Notes under the pieces: model-generated | Database searches by the model: none | What the model was told of the DNA's origin: nothing | What the model saw: the letters and a program-made list of their open reading frames with translations, nothing else | In this document: piece by piece, positions 1 to 6,497 of the stretch | Numbering within the stretch: position 1 is the stretch's first letter | Layout of the letters: each line of letters opens with the position of its first letter | IMG/VR virus record: IMGVR_UViG_3300021440_000059 | Coordinates: 1 to 41,087 of that record | Reading direction: 5' to 3' (one strand) | DNA length: 41,087 bases | DNA from: a virus | Made by a program: the position numbers and the translations under genes

Positions 1-433
1 CCTCGCCACTGATGCCAGACACGTCTCCACGGATGTCAGACACGTACCCACGGATGCCAAACACGTCTCCATGGATGTCAGACACGTACCCACGGATGCC
101 AGACACGTACCCACGGATGTCAGACACGTCTCCACGGATGTCAGACACGTACCCACGGATGTCAGACACGTCTCCACGGATGTCAGACACGTCTCCACGG
201 ATGTAAGACACGTCTCCACGGATGTCAGACACGTCTCCACGGATGTCAGACACGTACCCACGGATGCCAGACACGTCTCCACGGATGCCAGACACGTCTC
301 CACGGATGTCAGACACGTCTCCACGGATGTCATACACGTCTCCACGGAGGTTCGCGTGCGCTCCTTTGATTTTTATGCTGTCTTTGTAGTAATAAATACC
401 ATTATTTATATTTTTTACCAATAATGCTTTCAT
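1..433 (-). CDS. Heptad-repeat phage protein, N-terminal part (continues at 41087)
   Basis: The minus-strand frame starts at an ATG (431-433) preceded by GGAG seven bases upstream and stays open to the window edge. The first ~30 residues are a non-repetitive cap beginning MKALLVKNINNGIYYYKDS, followed by heptads of the IRGDVSG type. The frame matches the C-terminal part at 40692-41087 only if the 126-nt end overlap is collapsed; the joined product would be about 230 residues with roughly 25 heptads. A cap, regular LxGxV heptads and a DDCEIT tail match a recurrent phage protein layout I recognise, of unknown function. The glycine and branched-residue spacing suggests a solenoid or beta-helical fold (inference). 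Its start overlaps the end of the preceding gene by 32 nt, and it is followed after the junction by a Cro-like gene. Confidence 0.85.
   Translation of the reverse strand, partial: MKALLVKNINNGIYYYKDSIKIKGAHANLRGDVYDIRGDVSDIRGDVSGIRGDVSGIRGYVSDIRGDVSDIRGDVSYIRGDVSDIRGDVSDIRGYVSDIRGDVSDIRGYVSGIRGYVSDIHGDVFGIRGYVSDIRGDVSGISGE
11..350. repeat. 21-nt tandem repeat array, left part
   Basis: About sixteen near-identical 21-nt units run without spacers. Period 21 equals seven codons, and read on the minus strand the units encode the heptad I-R-G-D/Y-V-S-G/D. Bases 11-136 are identical to 40962-41087 at the other window end, while bases 1-10 fit the repeat poorly. The array is therefore protein-coding and the window was cut inside it. 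Its true copy number is uncertain because the assembly ends meet here. Confidence 0.95.
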
Positions 434-620
434 TATTTTCTCCAGTTAATCTTTTCTTCTCTTGTAAAAATTCGTTTATAAAAATATACCCAGCTATTGA
501 ATCAATAGGATAAGGGCAAGAATTATTAAAGTTTTTGTGTTTAATAGCTGCGTTTTTTGCTTCTCCTTCTATTTTTGCAATTGAATAAATGCCAGTGCTA
601 CAAATCATTATCAAGCCCAT
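402..620 (-). CDS. Small hypothetical protein, 72 aa
   Basis: No family recognised. The N-terminus (MGLIMICSTGIYSIA) is mildly hydrophobic and could be a short membrane or signal-like segment; the rest is Lys/Asn-rich and polar. An internal ATG four codons later is an alternative start, and neither has a strong ribosome site. It lies 8 nt after the preceding gene and overlaps the start of the heptad-repeat gene by 32 nt, as expected inside a compact leftward early operon. AT-rich composition resembles its neighbours. Confidence 0.6.
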   Translation of the reverse strand: MGLIMICSTGIYSIAKIEGEAKNAAIKHKNFNNSCPYPIDSIAGYIFINEFLQEKKRLTGENNESIIGKKYK

Positions 621-628
621 CTTAAAAA

Positions 629-880
629 TTAAACTTTTTTATCAATTTCATAAAACCTACACAAAGACAATAGTTTTCTGTAGCAGTATTGAGAAACAAT
701 CGTTGCCTTAAAAGCATATACAAGATTATCGCCAACAAAAGTATCATTTACTATTTTTGTGAGAATGGAATTGTTGTCCACAATTTGAACTTCTACATAT
801 TTTTCATAATCAAAAATAATTTGCTCAAGTTCATCAGTGGTAAATTCCCCCATTTTTTTATTAAAATCATTGTCCGTCAT
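629..880 (-). CDS. Hypothetical protein, 83 aa
   Basis: The start ATG at 880 (protein MTDNDFNKKMGEF) has AGGA six bases upstream and is preferred over an upstream non-ATG start that lacks such a site. The protein is acidic in its first half (TTDELEQIIFDYEKYVEVQI) with Tyr/Cys near the end. No family recognised. It begins 11 nt after the stop of a 50-residue gene and ends just before the next small gene, consistent with one leftward transcript from the promoter near 1630. Confidence 0.7.
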   Translation of the reverse strand: MTDNDFNKKMGEFTTDELEQIIFDYEKYVEVQIVDNNSILTKIVNDTFVGDNLVYAFKATIVSQYCYRKLLSLCRFYEIDKKV

Positions 881-891
881 TTTTTTCCTAA

Positions 892-1044
892 TTAAATCTT
901 TGATTTGCTTATTACAGCAGTACGCGGGTTTTTTTTGCACAAATTGCTTTCCGGGTTTACACGTTGCAAAGCCCTTTTTTGCGCCTCCTTTGATAATTTT
1001 GGTTGCAACTTTTTCCAGTCAACCGTGAATCTTGGATCGTTCAT
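892..1044 (-). CDS. Hypothetical 50-aa protein
   Basis: A short frame beginning MNDPRFTVDWKKLQPKL and ending at a TAA at 892-894. Its ATG overlaps the upstream TGA in the ATGA arrangement that signals translational coupling, and it fills what would otherwise be a 160-nt gap in a packed operon. The protein is strongly basic, with many Lys, Arg and Gln residues, so nucleic-acid binding is possible but unproven. No family recognised. Confidence 0.65.
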   Translation of the reverse strand: MNDPRFTVDWKKLQPKLSKEAQKRALQRVNPESNLCKKNPRTAVISKSKI

Positions 1045-1382
1045 TTAATTCTTTCAATAACTGATCGCATAATAGTTATCGCCTCCATCAATTGCGCTTT
1101 GCTTTTTTTACCTTCAGTTTTCCCATTTACATGGTCGTAGAGCGCCTCAAATACTTTGCTAACATTTTCTTTGCTCATAACTGCAAAAGTGTTGCAAAGA
1201 GGTTCTTGAATTGCATATTGATTTGAATAATTAAGATGCAAAGTTACAAGCTGCGCTTCTGGAAGTTGCAAGTTGTCTCTTAATTGAACAAGAGTTTGCC
1301 AAGGCAGCTTTGGATCCCAAAATTTATCAAGATCAAAAATTCTCAATAATTGATCCAAAGGCATCGTGTAGTTAACCATCAT
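1041..1382 (-). CDS. Hypothetical protein, 113 aa
   Basis: No family recognised. The product looks like a folded, mostly helical soluble protein (MPLDQLLRIFDLDKFWDPKL, then a basic stretch GKTEGKKSKAQLMEAIT). It is coupled on both sides by 4-nt ATGA overlaps, with the HTH gene upstream and the 50-residue gene downstream. Two consecutive ATGs (1382 and 1379) are possible starts; the first overlaps the upstream stop. Placed directly behind a regulator, it could act in early control, but nothing in the sequence proves it. Confidence 0.75.
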   Translation of the reverse strand: MMVNYTMPLDQLLRIFDLDKFWDPKLPWQTLVQLRDNLQLPEAQLVTLHLNYSNQYAIQEPLCNTFAVMSKENVSKVFEALYDHVNGKTEGKKSKAQLMEAITIMRSVIERIK

Positions 1383-1618
1383 AGTTTTTTTGCTCTCGTT
1401 TTTTGAAGTGGAATTTTCAACTCAGGCCAAAGTATCTCCCAATCATCCGGCCTAAGCTCCTGCAAAGCAAAGCCGTAGTCAAGCTCATGAAGTTGCCTGG
1501 CCAACGTGGGGCTTGGGGCTCTTAGACCTCGGATGATCTGATATAGATATTGTTCCTCTATGCCAAGTCGTTCGGCGACATCGCGCCGTTTGTGTGGGGT
1601 GTAGTTTGGTAGTGCCAT
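1379..1618 (-). CDS. Cro/YdaS-like HTH regulator, probably leaderless
   Basis: A 79-residue protein with a helix-turn-helix in its first half: RRDVAERLGIEEQYLYQIIRG, followed by a region with APSPTLARQLHELD, resembling small Cro/YdaS-type phage regulators. It probably binds operators in the divergent control region. The ATG at 1618 has no ribosome site and lies only seven bases after a -10 box (TAGAAT), so the transcript probably starts at or next to the ATG. Leaderless translation is known for lambda cI from PRM. Whether it acts as lysogenic repressor or as an early-gene switch is open, since no integrase is present. Confidence 0.8.
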   Translation of the reverse strand: MALPNYTPHKRRDVAERLGIEEQYLYQIIRGLRAPSPTLARQLHELDYGFALQELRPDDWEILWPELKIPLQKTRAKKL

Positions 1619-1625
1619 GTTAAGT

Positions 1626-1653
1626 ATTCTAACATATTTCTAGATAAAGTCAA
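1626..1653 (-). promoter_or_regulatory. Leftward early promoter (leaderless)
   Basis: On the minus strand TTGACT (1653-1648), a 16-nt spacer and TAGAAT (1631-1626) form a sigma70-type promoter. The spacer contains TTATCTAGAAATATGT. The divergent promoter has the same TTATCTA start and the same TAGAAT, so one regulator could bind both. Transcription would begin around 1619-1620, immediately before the ATG at 1618. Confidence 0.8.
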
Positions 1654-1716
1654 GCGTTAACCAAGCGCTTGCGAGCCTTTGACCGCGCTCCAAACTAAAA
1701 AATTCTTAAAAAAACC

Positions 1717-1744
1717 TTGACATTATCTAACTTTATGCTAGAAT
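1717..1744 (+). promoter_or_regulatory. Rightward early promoter
   Basis: TTGACA (1717-1722), a 16-nt spacer TTATCTAACTTTATGC and TAGAAT (1739-1744) make a near-consensus promoter for the rightward operon, with a start near 1751. The spacer length, TTATCTA and ATGNTAGAAT are shared with the leftward promoter about 80 bp away, which suggests a shared operator. Confidence 0.85.
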
Positions 1745-1749
1745 TCGTC

Positions 1750-2007
1750 CATCGCAGCAAAAACCGCTGCAAGAGCTGGCAAGCGATACGAAGCCAGTAA
1801 GCCCTGACAGGATGCAGAGGGGCGCTCTAGGAACTGTGTTCCGTTGCGGTTTTGCGATGTGAAAATGCAGATTGATGGTGAATGCGCAGGCTGATGCGCG
1901 GCTAAAGCGATTGACATTGCGGCAACCCTGTAATCCGCAAGTTTTAAGCAGATGGCATATCAGGAAAGCCGGGGATCAGCACCGGCCACCATCAATCTGC
2001 ATTTTTT
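1750..2007 (+). ncRNA. Structured 5' leader RNA, two closed domains (RNA copy A)
   Basis: The leader starts almost exactly at the predicted transcription start. Domain 1 (1750-1859) is closed by CATCGCA/TGCGATG (1750-1756 with 1853-1859) and AAACCGC/GCGGTTT (1761-1767 with 1846-1852), and contains hairpins at 1776-1797 and 1830-1842. Domain 2 is closed by a perfect 19-bp stem (1862-1880 with 1987-2005) that ends in a T-run (2002-2007). It contains hairpins TGCGCA-GGCTGA-TGCGCG, TTGCGG-N12-CCGCAA and GCCGG-N9-CCGGC. The loops of its first and last hairpins are complementary (GCTGAT with ATCAGC). The second domain could act as a terminator or attenuator for the operon. A related copy lies at 9117-9426 on the opposite strand. 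Confidence 0.75.
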
Positions 2008-2062
2008 GGTTTGTTTTATTCTTCAATGTTTATTAAAAAGTTTATTAAGGAAATTGAAAATC

Positions 2063-2503
2063 ATGATGCAATATAGCAATGACCCAGTAGCCGACGCGGC
2101 TGCATATGATGAGTGGCAAGGCGAAATTGAACAATATCAGGCGTCCGTTGGTGAAGCTAAGGTTGACGAATATGTTGCTAGCTGCCAGTCTTTTATGGAC
2201 GCTTGCAGAAAGGCGGACGCAAATGAATTGGTGACATGGGCTCCAAAAACCACAGACTGGGAAACTGTCCGTGCTTCTTTGCATTCTGTGGGCACTGATA
2301 TGCCAAAGCGTTTGCAAACTCTTACCGAGGTGATGCAGGAGTCTTTGGATTATCCAAGCGGGCCAAATATGTCTGAGATTATGCAGTTGGTATTAAACGT
2401 GGCTTATGGACGCGATGTAGTAAACGCACCAGAGCAAGCCCGCAATTTGTTGGAGCGCATGGCAAATACGTGGGCTAGGTTTGATGTGGGGATTGAAAAA
2501 TGA
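2063..2503 (+). CDS. Hypothetical early protein, 146 aa
   Basis: First gene of the rightward operon. The start is placed at the ATG pair at 2063/2066 with AAGG about 12 nt upstream; the same frame extends to 1952, but that part lies inside the structured leader and translates an RNA stem. The protein is acidic, Asp/Glu/Ala-rich and probably helical, with no hydrophobic segment. No family recognised. Its stop overlaps the next ATG by four bases. Confidence 0.75.
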   Translation: MMQYSNDPVADAAAYDEWQGEIEQYQASVGEAKVDEYVASCQSFMDACRKADANELVTWAPKTTDWETVRASLHSVGTDMPKRLQTLTEVMQESLDYPSGPNMSEIMQLVLNVAYGRDVVNAPEQARNLLERMANTWARFDVGIEK

Positions 2504-2832
2504 AGCAATGCCAAAAATACGGATGCGGCAGTTTTGCGTTTAACTTAAAAAAAGACGGTATTGATCAGGGTAATTTTTGTGATGTTTGTTTTCTTAAAGA
2601 AGAAAATAAATTCATTAGAAAAACTTTTTTAACTTTGCTAAAGTCGTATTTGGGTGTTTTCAAAATAAATAACAAATTTTTCGAAAAAATAAACCCTTAC
2701 GCAGGACGAGAAGATTTGCTTAAAGATCTCATTGATATGAACAATCATTTTATTGAAAAAACAGAGAAAAAGTACGAACTAATAAAATCAAACAAACATC
2801 TTACAAAGATAGCAAATTGGAAATTAAAATGA
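2500..2832 (+). CDS. Zinc-ribbon-like hypothetical protein, 110 aa
   Basis: Begins MKQCQKYGCGSFAFNL. Two Cys pairs (C4/C9 and C27/C30, the latter CDVC) could hold one zinc ion, as in small zinc-ribbon domains. The remaining ~75 residues are Lys/Asn-rich and helical. Coupled to the previous gene by ATGA and to the next by another 4-nt overlap. A nucleic-acid or protein-binding adaptor is plausible, but function is unknown. Confidence 0.7.
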   Translation: MKQCQKYGCGSFAFNLKKDGIDQGNFCDVCFLKEENKFIRKTFLTLLKSYLGVFKINNKFFEKINPYAGREDLLKDLIDMNNHFIEKTEKKYELIKSNKHLTKIANWKLK

Positions 2833-3005
2833 CACCAGCAGATTTGTACGCTATTGGCATGGAAAGTGAAACCGCGCAAAGACTAATGCGGGAGTTGTGC
2901 GCTTTGTTATATACAAATTATCCGCCAGACCAAAATAATGAAATACCATTAAGAAATTATTTTTATCAAAAAAAAGTGCCGCCGATGGGGGCTGAGGATT
3001 TGTAA
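2829..3005 (+). CDS. Hypothetical protein, 58 aa
   Basis: The ATG at 2829 overlaps the preceding TGA and has GGA about eight bases upstream; an in-frame TTG 12 nt earlier is less likely. The product starts MTPADLYAIGMESETAQRLM and is a small soluble helical protein. An A8 homopolymer (2968-2975) lies near its 3' end. No family recognised. Confidence 0.65.
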   Translation: MTPADLYAIGMESETAQRLMRELCALLYTNYPPDQNNEIPLRNYFYQKKVPPMGAEDL

Positions 3006-3154
3006 TTAAAAATGGCAAGCTGCAAGCCATTGCACGCAATCCGATAACTGCACCGAACTTAAATAAAAAAGGCAAACCAACGGCCTGTAACGTTGGCAAA
3101 TTAAATAGGACTACATCACATGGCATTTATTGCAACAGACAGCGGCGGCGGTAA
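3005..3154 (+). CDS. Possible small ORF with non-ATG (ATT) start
   Basis: In the 114-nt gap before the SSB-like gene, one frame is open from 2996 to a TAA at 3152 and reads like a protein: KNGKLQAIARNPITAPN, then KKGKPTACNVGKLNRTTSHG. There is no ATG, GTG or TTG; an ATT at 3005 lies seven bases after GAGG. It could use a rare ATT start, be a remnant, or reflect a sequencing indel upstream. The 3' end overlaps the next gene by 35 nt. Function unknown. Confidence 0.3.
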   Translation: MKNGKLQAIARNPITAPNLNKKGKPTACNVGKLNRTTSHGIYCNRQRRR

Positions 3155-3770
3155 CTTTAAGCGCGTTCCGCAAGGCGTATTCATTGGGCGATGCTACTCA
3201 CTTATTGACCTTGGCACACAGCACACCACCGGCCAATATGGCGACAAATTCCAGCACAAGATACGCATTGGCTGGGAGTTGTTTGGTGAAGATGAGCAAG
3301 GCGCACCGCTCACGATTGATGTGGATGGTAAAGAAATGCCGCTCACGATCAGCAAGAGCTACACAGTCAGCCTGCACGAAAAATCAGGCCTTCGCCGTGA
3401 TCTGGCTGCATGGCGTGGGCGTGATTTTACAGAAGATGAAGCTAAGGCGTTTGACGTGTCCAAACTGTTGGGCGCGTTTTGCATGATTAACGTCACCACC
3501 AGCGAAACCAACGGCAAGACATACAGCAATGTGGCAGGCATTACGCCGCTACCGGGCGCACTCAAAAATTCCAAGCCAGCACCAGTACATGAAAACGTGG
3601 TGTTTGATTTGGACAAGCCAGATATGGCAGTGTTTGCTGCGTTTCATGAAAAGCTGCAAGAGGCAATCAAGAAGTCGCCAGAGTGGGCGCAAGTGACAAA
3701 GGGGACTCAGCCACAAGTAGGCAGCACTGACAGCGGATTTGACAATATGGATGAAGAAATTCCGTTTTGA
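3120..3770 (+). CDS. Phage single-stranded DNA-binding protein (SSB-like)
   Basis: A 216-residue protein with a beta-rich N-terminal body (VFIGRCYSLIDLG, KIRIGWELFG, ISKSYTVSLHEKSGLRRDL) typical of a phage-specific OB-fold SSB family. The C-terminus is decisive: DNMDEEIPF imitates the acidic tip of bacterial SSB (DDDIPF) that docks partner proteins. It would coat ssDNA during replication or recombination and recruit host or phage enzymes through that tip. It is followed by a Gp157-like gene, a frequent neighbour of phage recombination functions. Confidence 0.8.
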   Translation: MAFIATDSGGGNFKRVPQGVFIGRCYSLIDLGTQHTTGQYGDKFQHKIRIGWELFGEDEQGAPLTIDVDGKEMPLTISKSYTVSLHEKSGLRRDLAAWRGRDFTEDEAKAFDVSKLLGAFCMINVTTSETNGKTYSNVAGITPLPGALKNSKPAPVHENVVFDLDKPDMAVFAAFHEKLQEAIKKSPEWAQVTKGTQPQVGSTDSGFDNMDEEIPF

Positions 3771-3772
3771 TT

Positions 3773-3827
3773 TACGGGGGAAAACTGCCAGCTTATCTAA
3801 TATAAACAGTAAGTACCCCATTTTTTA
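3773..3827 (+). terminator. Weak terminator-like hairpin with TTATCTA half-site
   Basis: GGGG (3777-3780) can pair with CCCC (3816-3819) and ACTG (3784-3787) with CAGT (3807-3810), followed by a T6 run at 3821. The interrupted stem is weak, so partial termination is the most that can be claimed. The loop holds TTATCTA (3793-3799), the heptamer shared by the two early promoters, which may be a coincidence or an internal control site. Confidence 0.3.
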
Positions 3828-3837
3828 ATGGATCATT

Positions 3838-4332
3838 ATGCAGGTAACTTTATATCAAGCCGCCGAAACTGTGCGGCATTTATTAGAACAAATTGATTCA
3901 GACACCGGAGAATTGCCGGAAGGATTTGAACAATCTCGTTCAATTGTGGCAAACAAAGCGCAAGCTGTTGCGGCTTTTATTCTTGCAAACGAAGCGGAAG
4001 CAGATTTGGTAGAAACCCATGCCAAAGCTTTAATTGACAAAGCAAAAAAAGCCCGCAAGCGTTCAGAATGGTTAAGACAGTATTTGTCTGAGCATATGAA
4101 CGCATGCGGAATTACTGAAATTAAAAGTGACGACGGGACATTTAAGGCGCAATTGTTTATTGACCGCGGTGTGTCGGTGGAGGCATTTAATATTTCACAA
4201 ATACCTATGGAATACATGGTTGAAAAAATAAGTTGGTCACCAGATAAAAATTTAATTAAAAAAAATATATTAAACGGCGTTGACGTTCCCGGTGCAAAAT
4301 TAGTATCAAAAAATTGTCTTACTATTAAATAA
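3838..4332 (+). CDS. Siphovirus Gp157-family protein
   Basis: A 164-residue protein matching the Gp157 family known from Streptococcus thermophilus phages and many others: an N-terminal helix with an acidic loop (LLEQIDSDTGELPEGFE), a long coiled-coil-like helix rich in Ala, Lys and Glu (EADLVETHAKALIDKAKKARKR), then a small beta domain (FKAQLFIDRGVSVEAF). Family members commonly sit beside SSB and recombination genes, as here. The molecular role is not established. GGA lies a few bases before the ATG. Confidence 0.8.
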   Translation: MQVTLYQAAETVRHLLEQIDSDTGELPEGFEQSRSIVANKAQAVAAFILANEAEADLVETHAKALIDKAKKARKRSEWLRQYLSEHMNACGITEIKSDDGTFKAQLFIDRGVSVEAFNISQIPMEYMVEKISWSPDKNLIKKNILNGVDVPGAKLVSKNCLTIK

Positions 4333-4342
4333 AGGAAAAACC

Positions 4343-4624
4343 ATGATACAGTCTGAAATAGAACGTCCACATCCATCTGGTATGGGCGGAATCCAAAAAA
4401 TTTATCGTTTTCAAAATGGATATGGCGCAAGTGTTATTCAATTTCCATTTAGTCGTGGAAAAGAATTAAATCTTTATGAGCTTGCTGTTATTAAATTTAA
4501 TCCAGAATTACCAGAAGATTGGGGGATTGTTTACGATACTCCAATTACAGACGATGTAATTGGATACTTGTCAGACTTAGAAGTTGATGAGTTACTAAAC
4601 AAAATTTCACTTTTGCCATCATAA
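4343..4624 (+). CDS. Hypothetical protein, 93 aa
   Basis: Good ribosome site (AAAGGAAAAACC before the ATG), 10 nt after the Gp157-like gene. The segment GMGGIQKIYRFQNGYGASVI is of a kind often seen in small phage early proteins of unknown function; the C-terminal half is acidic (DDVIGYLSDLEVDELLNKI). No enzymatic motif is visible. Lower GC than its neighbours suggests separate acquisition. Confidence 0.75.
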   Translation: MIQSEIERPHPSGMGGIQKIYRFQNGYGASVIQFPFSRGKELNLYELAVIKFNPELPEDWGIVYDTPITDDVIGYLSDLEVDELLNKISLLPS

Positions 4625-4647
4625 AATAAACTGCAACAAAGGAAAAA

Positions 4648-4872
4648 ATGGCTACTTATAAAATATTTGGGATTACTTTTTGCGTTTGTCTAGAAGAAAA
4701 AATAAAACAAAAAGCAAAAAACGAAGTTATTAAAAGCAGCAAATTAAACTTATTAGAGGAGCACGGGTATATTGAAATACCGGAAATATATAAGCCTTTT
4801 TCTATTGAATGGCATATTTATAAAGACGCCTTTAATCGCGAACGTGGTAAATTTTTTAGGAGCAAAAAATGA
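4648..4872 (+). CDS. Hypothetical protein, 74 aa
   Basis: The start follows AAAGGAAAAA. A small basic protein (about one residue in five is Lys or Arg), AT-rich in codon use, without recognisable domains. Its stop overlaps the ATG of the ASCH-like gene by four bases, so the two are probably co-translated. Confidence 0.65.
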   Translation: MATYKIFGITFCVCLEEKIKQKAKNEVIKSSKLNLLEEHGYIEIPEIYKPFSIEWHIYKDAFNRERGKFFRSKK

Positions 4873-5435
4873 AAGATTGCCCCATTCTTTTCAATGACGA
4901 AATGGTTCGGGCCATTCTTGCAGGGAGAAAGACGCAGACGCGCATGGTTTTGAATAAGCAACCAATGATGGTCGAAGACAACAAATCTGCTGTGTGGAAT
5001 GGGCCGGGTTCAGCGCTACAGCAACAGCTGGAACGGTTAGGCCGTGGTTGCAAATACGGCCAGCCCGGCGACCGGCTTTGGGTGCGTGAGACGTGGGCCC
5101 CGCTTACTGTGGGATTCGCTTATCGAGCCGATAGTGTCTGGAATGATGCCCCACCAAGTGGCAAATGGCATCCAAGCATCCGCATGCCCCGTTGGGCCAG
5201 CCGCATCACGCTGGAGATTACCGGCGTGCGTATGCAGAGGTTGAATTACATTAGCGAGGACGAAGCAATTGCAGAAGGCTTCGTATCAACAGCCAAAGTC
5301 TATAAAAATTGCGAAGACTACACAGGGAAATACGCAATAGAAAACTATAAAGACCAGTGGATAAACATAAATGGCGACGGTTCGTGGTATATAAACCCGT
5401 GGGTGTGGGTAATTGAATTTAAGAAAGTTGATTAA
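4869..5435 (+). CDS. ASCH/PUA-like phage protein, 188 aa
   Basis: N-terminal MKDCPILFNDEMVRAILAG with RKTQTRMVL, then GDRLWVRETWAP, ASRITLEITGVRMQRL and ISEDEAIAEGF form the layout of the ASCH-like phage family (PUA superfamily fold), which I recognise from many temperate and lytic phages. The conserved GRKTQTR and WVRETW motifs probably form a nucleic-acid-binding surface. Its precise substrate is not known. Translation is coupled to the preceding gene. Higher GC in its middle part than in neighbouring small genes indicates a different origin. Confidence 0.75.
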   Translation: MKDCPILFNDEMVRAILAGRKTQTRMVLNKQPMMVEDNKSAVWNGPGSALQQQLERLGRGCKYGQPGDRLWVRETWAPLTVGFAYRADSVWNDAPPSGKWHPSIRMPRWASRITLEITGVRMQRLNYISEDEAIAEGFVSTAKVYKNCEDYTGKYAIENYKDQWININGDGSWYINPWVWVIEFKKVD

Positions 5436-5437
5436 CC

Positions 5438-5695
5438 ATGACAAAAGAAGAATTGGTTAAATGGCAGAAAGCCATGGGTTTTACAAACGAACAGGCGTGT
5501 AATGCTTTGGGGATGTCTGCCACTGGATACAAAAAAATGCTGTACGGTGAAAGCAAGATCGATTACAGAACTGCTCTGGCTTGCTCTGCAATTTATGCAG
5601 GTATTGAACCATGGCCCAAAGAAATTGAAAACGAATCCGTTTTATATGTGCCTGCTTTTGAAGGTGGGCCAGTTCCTAACCATGAGTCGCAATAA
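5438..5695 (+). CDS. Small HTH (XRE-like) DNA-binding protein
   Basis: 85 residues with a helix-turn-helix near the N-terminus: TNEQACNALGMSATGYKKML followed by YGESKIDYRTALACSAIYAG, the spacing of a compact Cro/XRE fold. The C-terminal tail is acidic and probably disordered. It starts two bases after the ASCH-like gene and overlaps the next gene by 14 nt. It may be a second regulator acting inside the rightward operon or on late promoters. Confidence 0.75.
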   Translation: MTKEELVKWQKAMGFTNEQACNALGMSATGYKKMLYGESKIDYRTALACSAIYAGIEPWPKEIENESVLYVPAFEGGPVPNHESQ

Positions 5696-6221
5696 ACCAC
5701 CCCGCAAAGCCTACCGACCTCGCCCAGTCACCGCCGACACCATGGCACTTGCCTTGCACCGAGCCGCCAAACCCACCGCTGCCGACCAAGCGGAAGTTTT
5801 GGGCTTGCTTGCAGACGCAATCCAGGCGCTGCGTGAAGGCGTGGCCACAGAACATCAATGGGGGGTCGTGGCAGGCAGCGTCACCGTCGCCCTGGCCATT
5901 GAGCGCCAGGGCATTGTGCGCGGCCTGCTGGCTTACCTAGAAACCGATGAAAAAGCGTTGCAAAGCATCTACGACCGCGCCATGTGCGAGGGCGGTGGCG
6001 GCTGGGGGCGTGTCACGCTTTACTATCATGATCTGGAAGCTTTACAAACTTTCATGGAGCTGCACGCCTTCCAAATAAACCAACTTGGCCGCGCGGAATT
6101 TTTGGCCGCCATAAACACTGCGCAAAAAGACATCATCGCCCAGGGCCATACGGCCACGGTGGCATTTGCTGAACAAACAGGGCTTCAAAATTTTCGAATA
6201 CCTGCGCTAGATAAATCATAA
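5682..6221 (+). CDS. Conserved phage hypothetical protein, 179 aa
   Basis: The ATG at 5682 begins MSRNKPPRKAYRPRPVTADT; the frame is open further upstream but that part is the shadow of the HTH gene. The body (EHQWGVVAGSVTVALAIERQ, then LYYHDLEALQTFMELHAFQI and LGRAEFLAAINTAQ) is a helical protein of a family I recognise from phages of Burkholderiales, with no known function. The Arg/Pro-rich N-terminus may contact nucleic acid. GC-rich compared with the genes before and after. Confidence 0.75.
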   Translation: MSRNKPPRKAYRPRPVTADTMALALHRAAKPTAADQAEVLGLLADAIQALREGVATEHQWGVVAGSVTVALAIERQGIVRGLLAYLETDEKALQSIYDRAMCEGGGGWGRVTLYYHDLEALQTFMELHAFQINQLGRAEFLAAINTAQKDIIAQGHTATVAFAEQTGLQNFRIPALDKS

Positions 6222-6242
6222 CAAAACACAAAAGAATAAAAA

Positions 6243-6497
6243 ATGACATACACAATCAGAACCACATCTCTCACAGTGTTACCAGAAAAAGAAACAATTT
6301 TTTCAGAGCAAGCAACCACCGTATCAATAGTAGATGAATCGGGTGAATATGTAGAAGTTTCTCAATCAGGTCATATTAGTTTGGGGAAAATAGCTATTAA
6401 CCCAGAGGAGTGGATTGCTTTGAGAGAAGCAATTGATATTTTAATTGACCAATGCAGGCCACTAAAAGAAATAGAAGCGGAAGATGACCACAAATAA
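6243..6497 (+). CDS. Hypothetical protein, 84 aa
   Basis: A small acidic protein (MTYTIRTTSLTVLPEKETIF, later INPEEWIALREAIDILID). No recognised family. The preceding gap holds AT-rich sequence and the ATG follows AAAGAATAAAA. It overlaps the methyltransferase start by 14 nt, so they are probably translated together. It might assist the methyltransferase, but only the overlap suggests this. Confidence 0.65.
   Translation: MTYTIRTTSLTVLPEKETIFSEQATTVSIVDESGEYVEVSQSGHISLGKIAINPEEWIALREAIDILIDQCRPLKEIEAEDDHK

Noticed and set aside
11-350. CRISPR array
   Set aside because: Units of 21 nt follow each other without spacers and encode an open heptad repeat.
12-424. Plus-strand ORFs of the array (MSDTSPR- and VRHVSTD-type peptides)
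   Set aside because: They are other-frame readings of the array without start context; the minus frame has a ribosome site, cap and recognisable tail.
1952-2062. N-terminal extension of the first rightward gene
   Set aside because: It would translate the 3' arm of the 19-bp RNA stem and the T-run; the ATG pair at 2063/2066 is more plausible.
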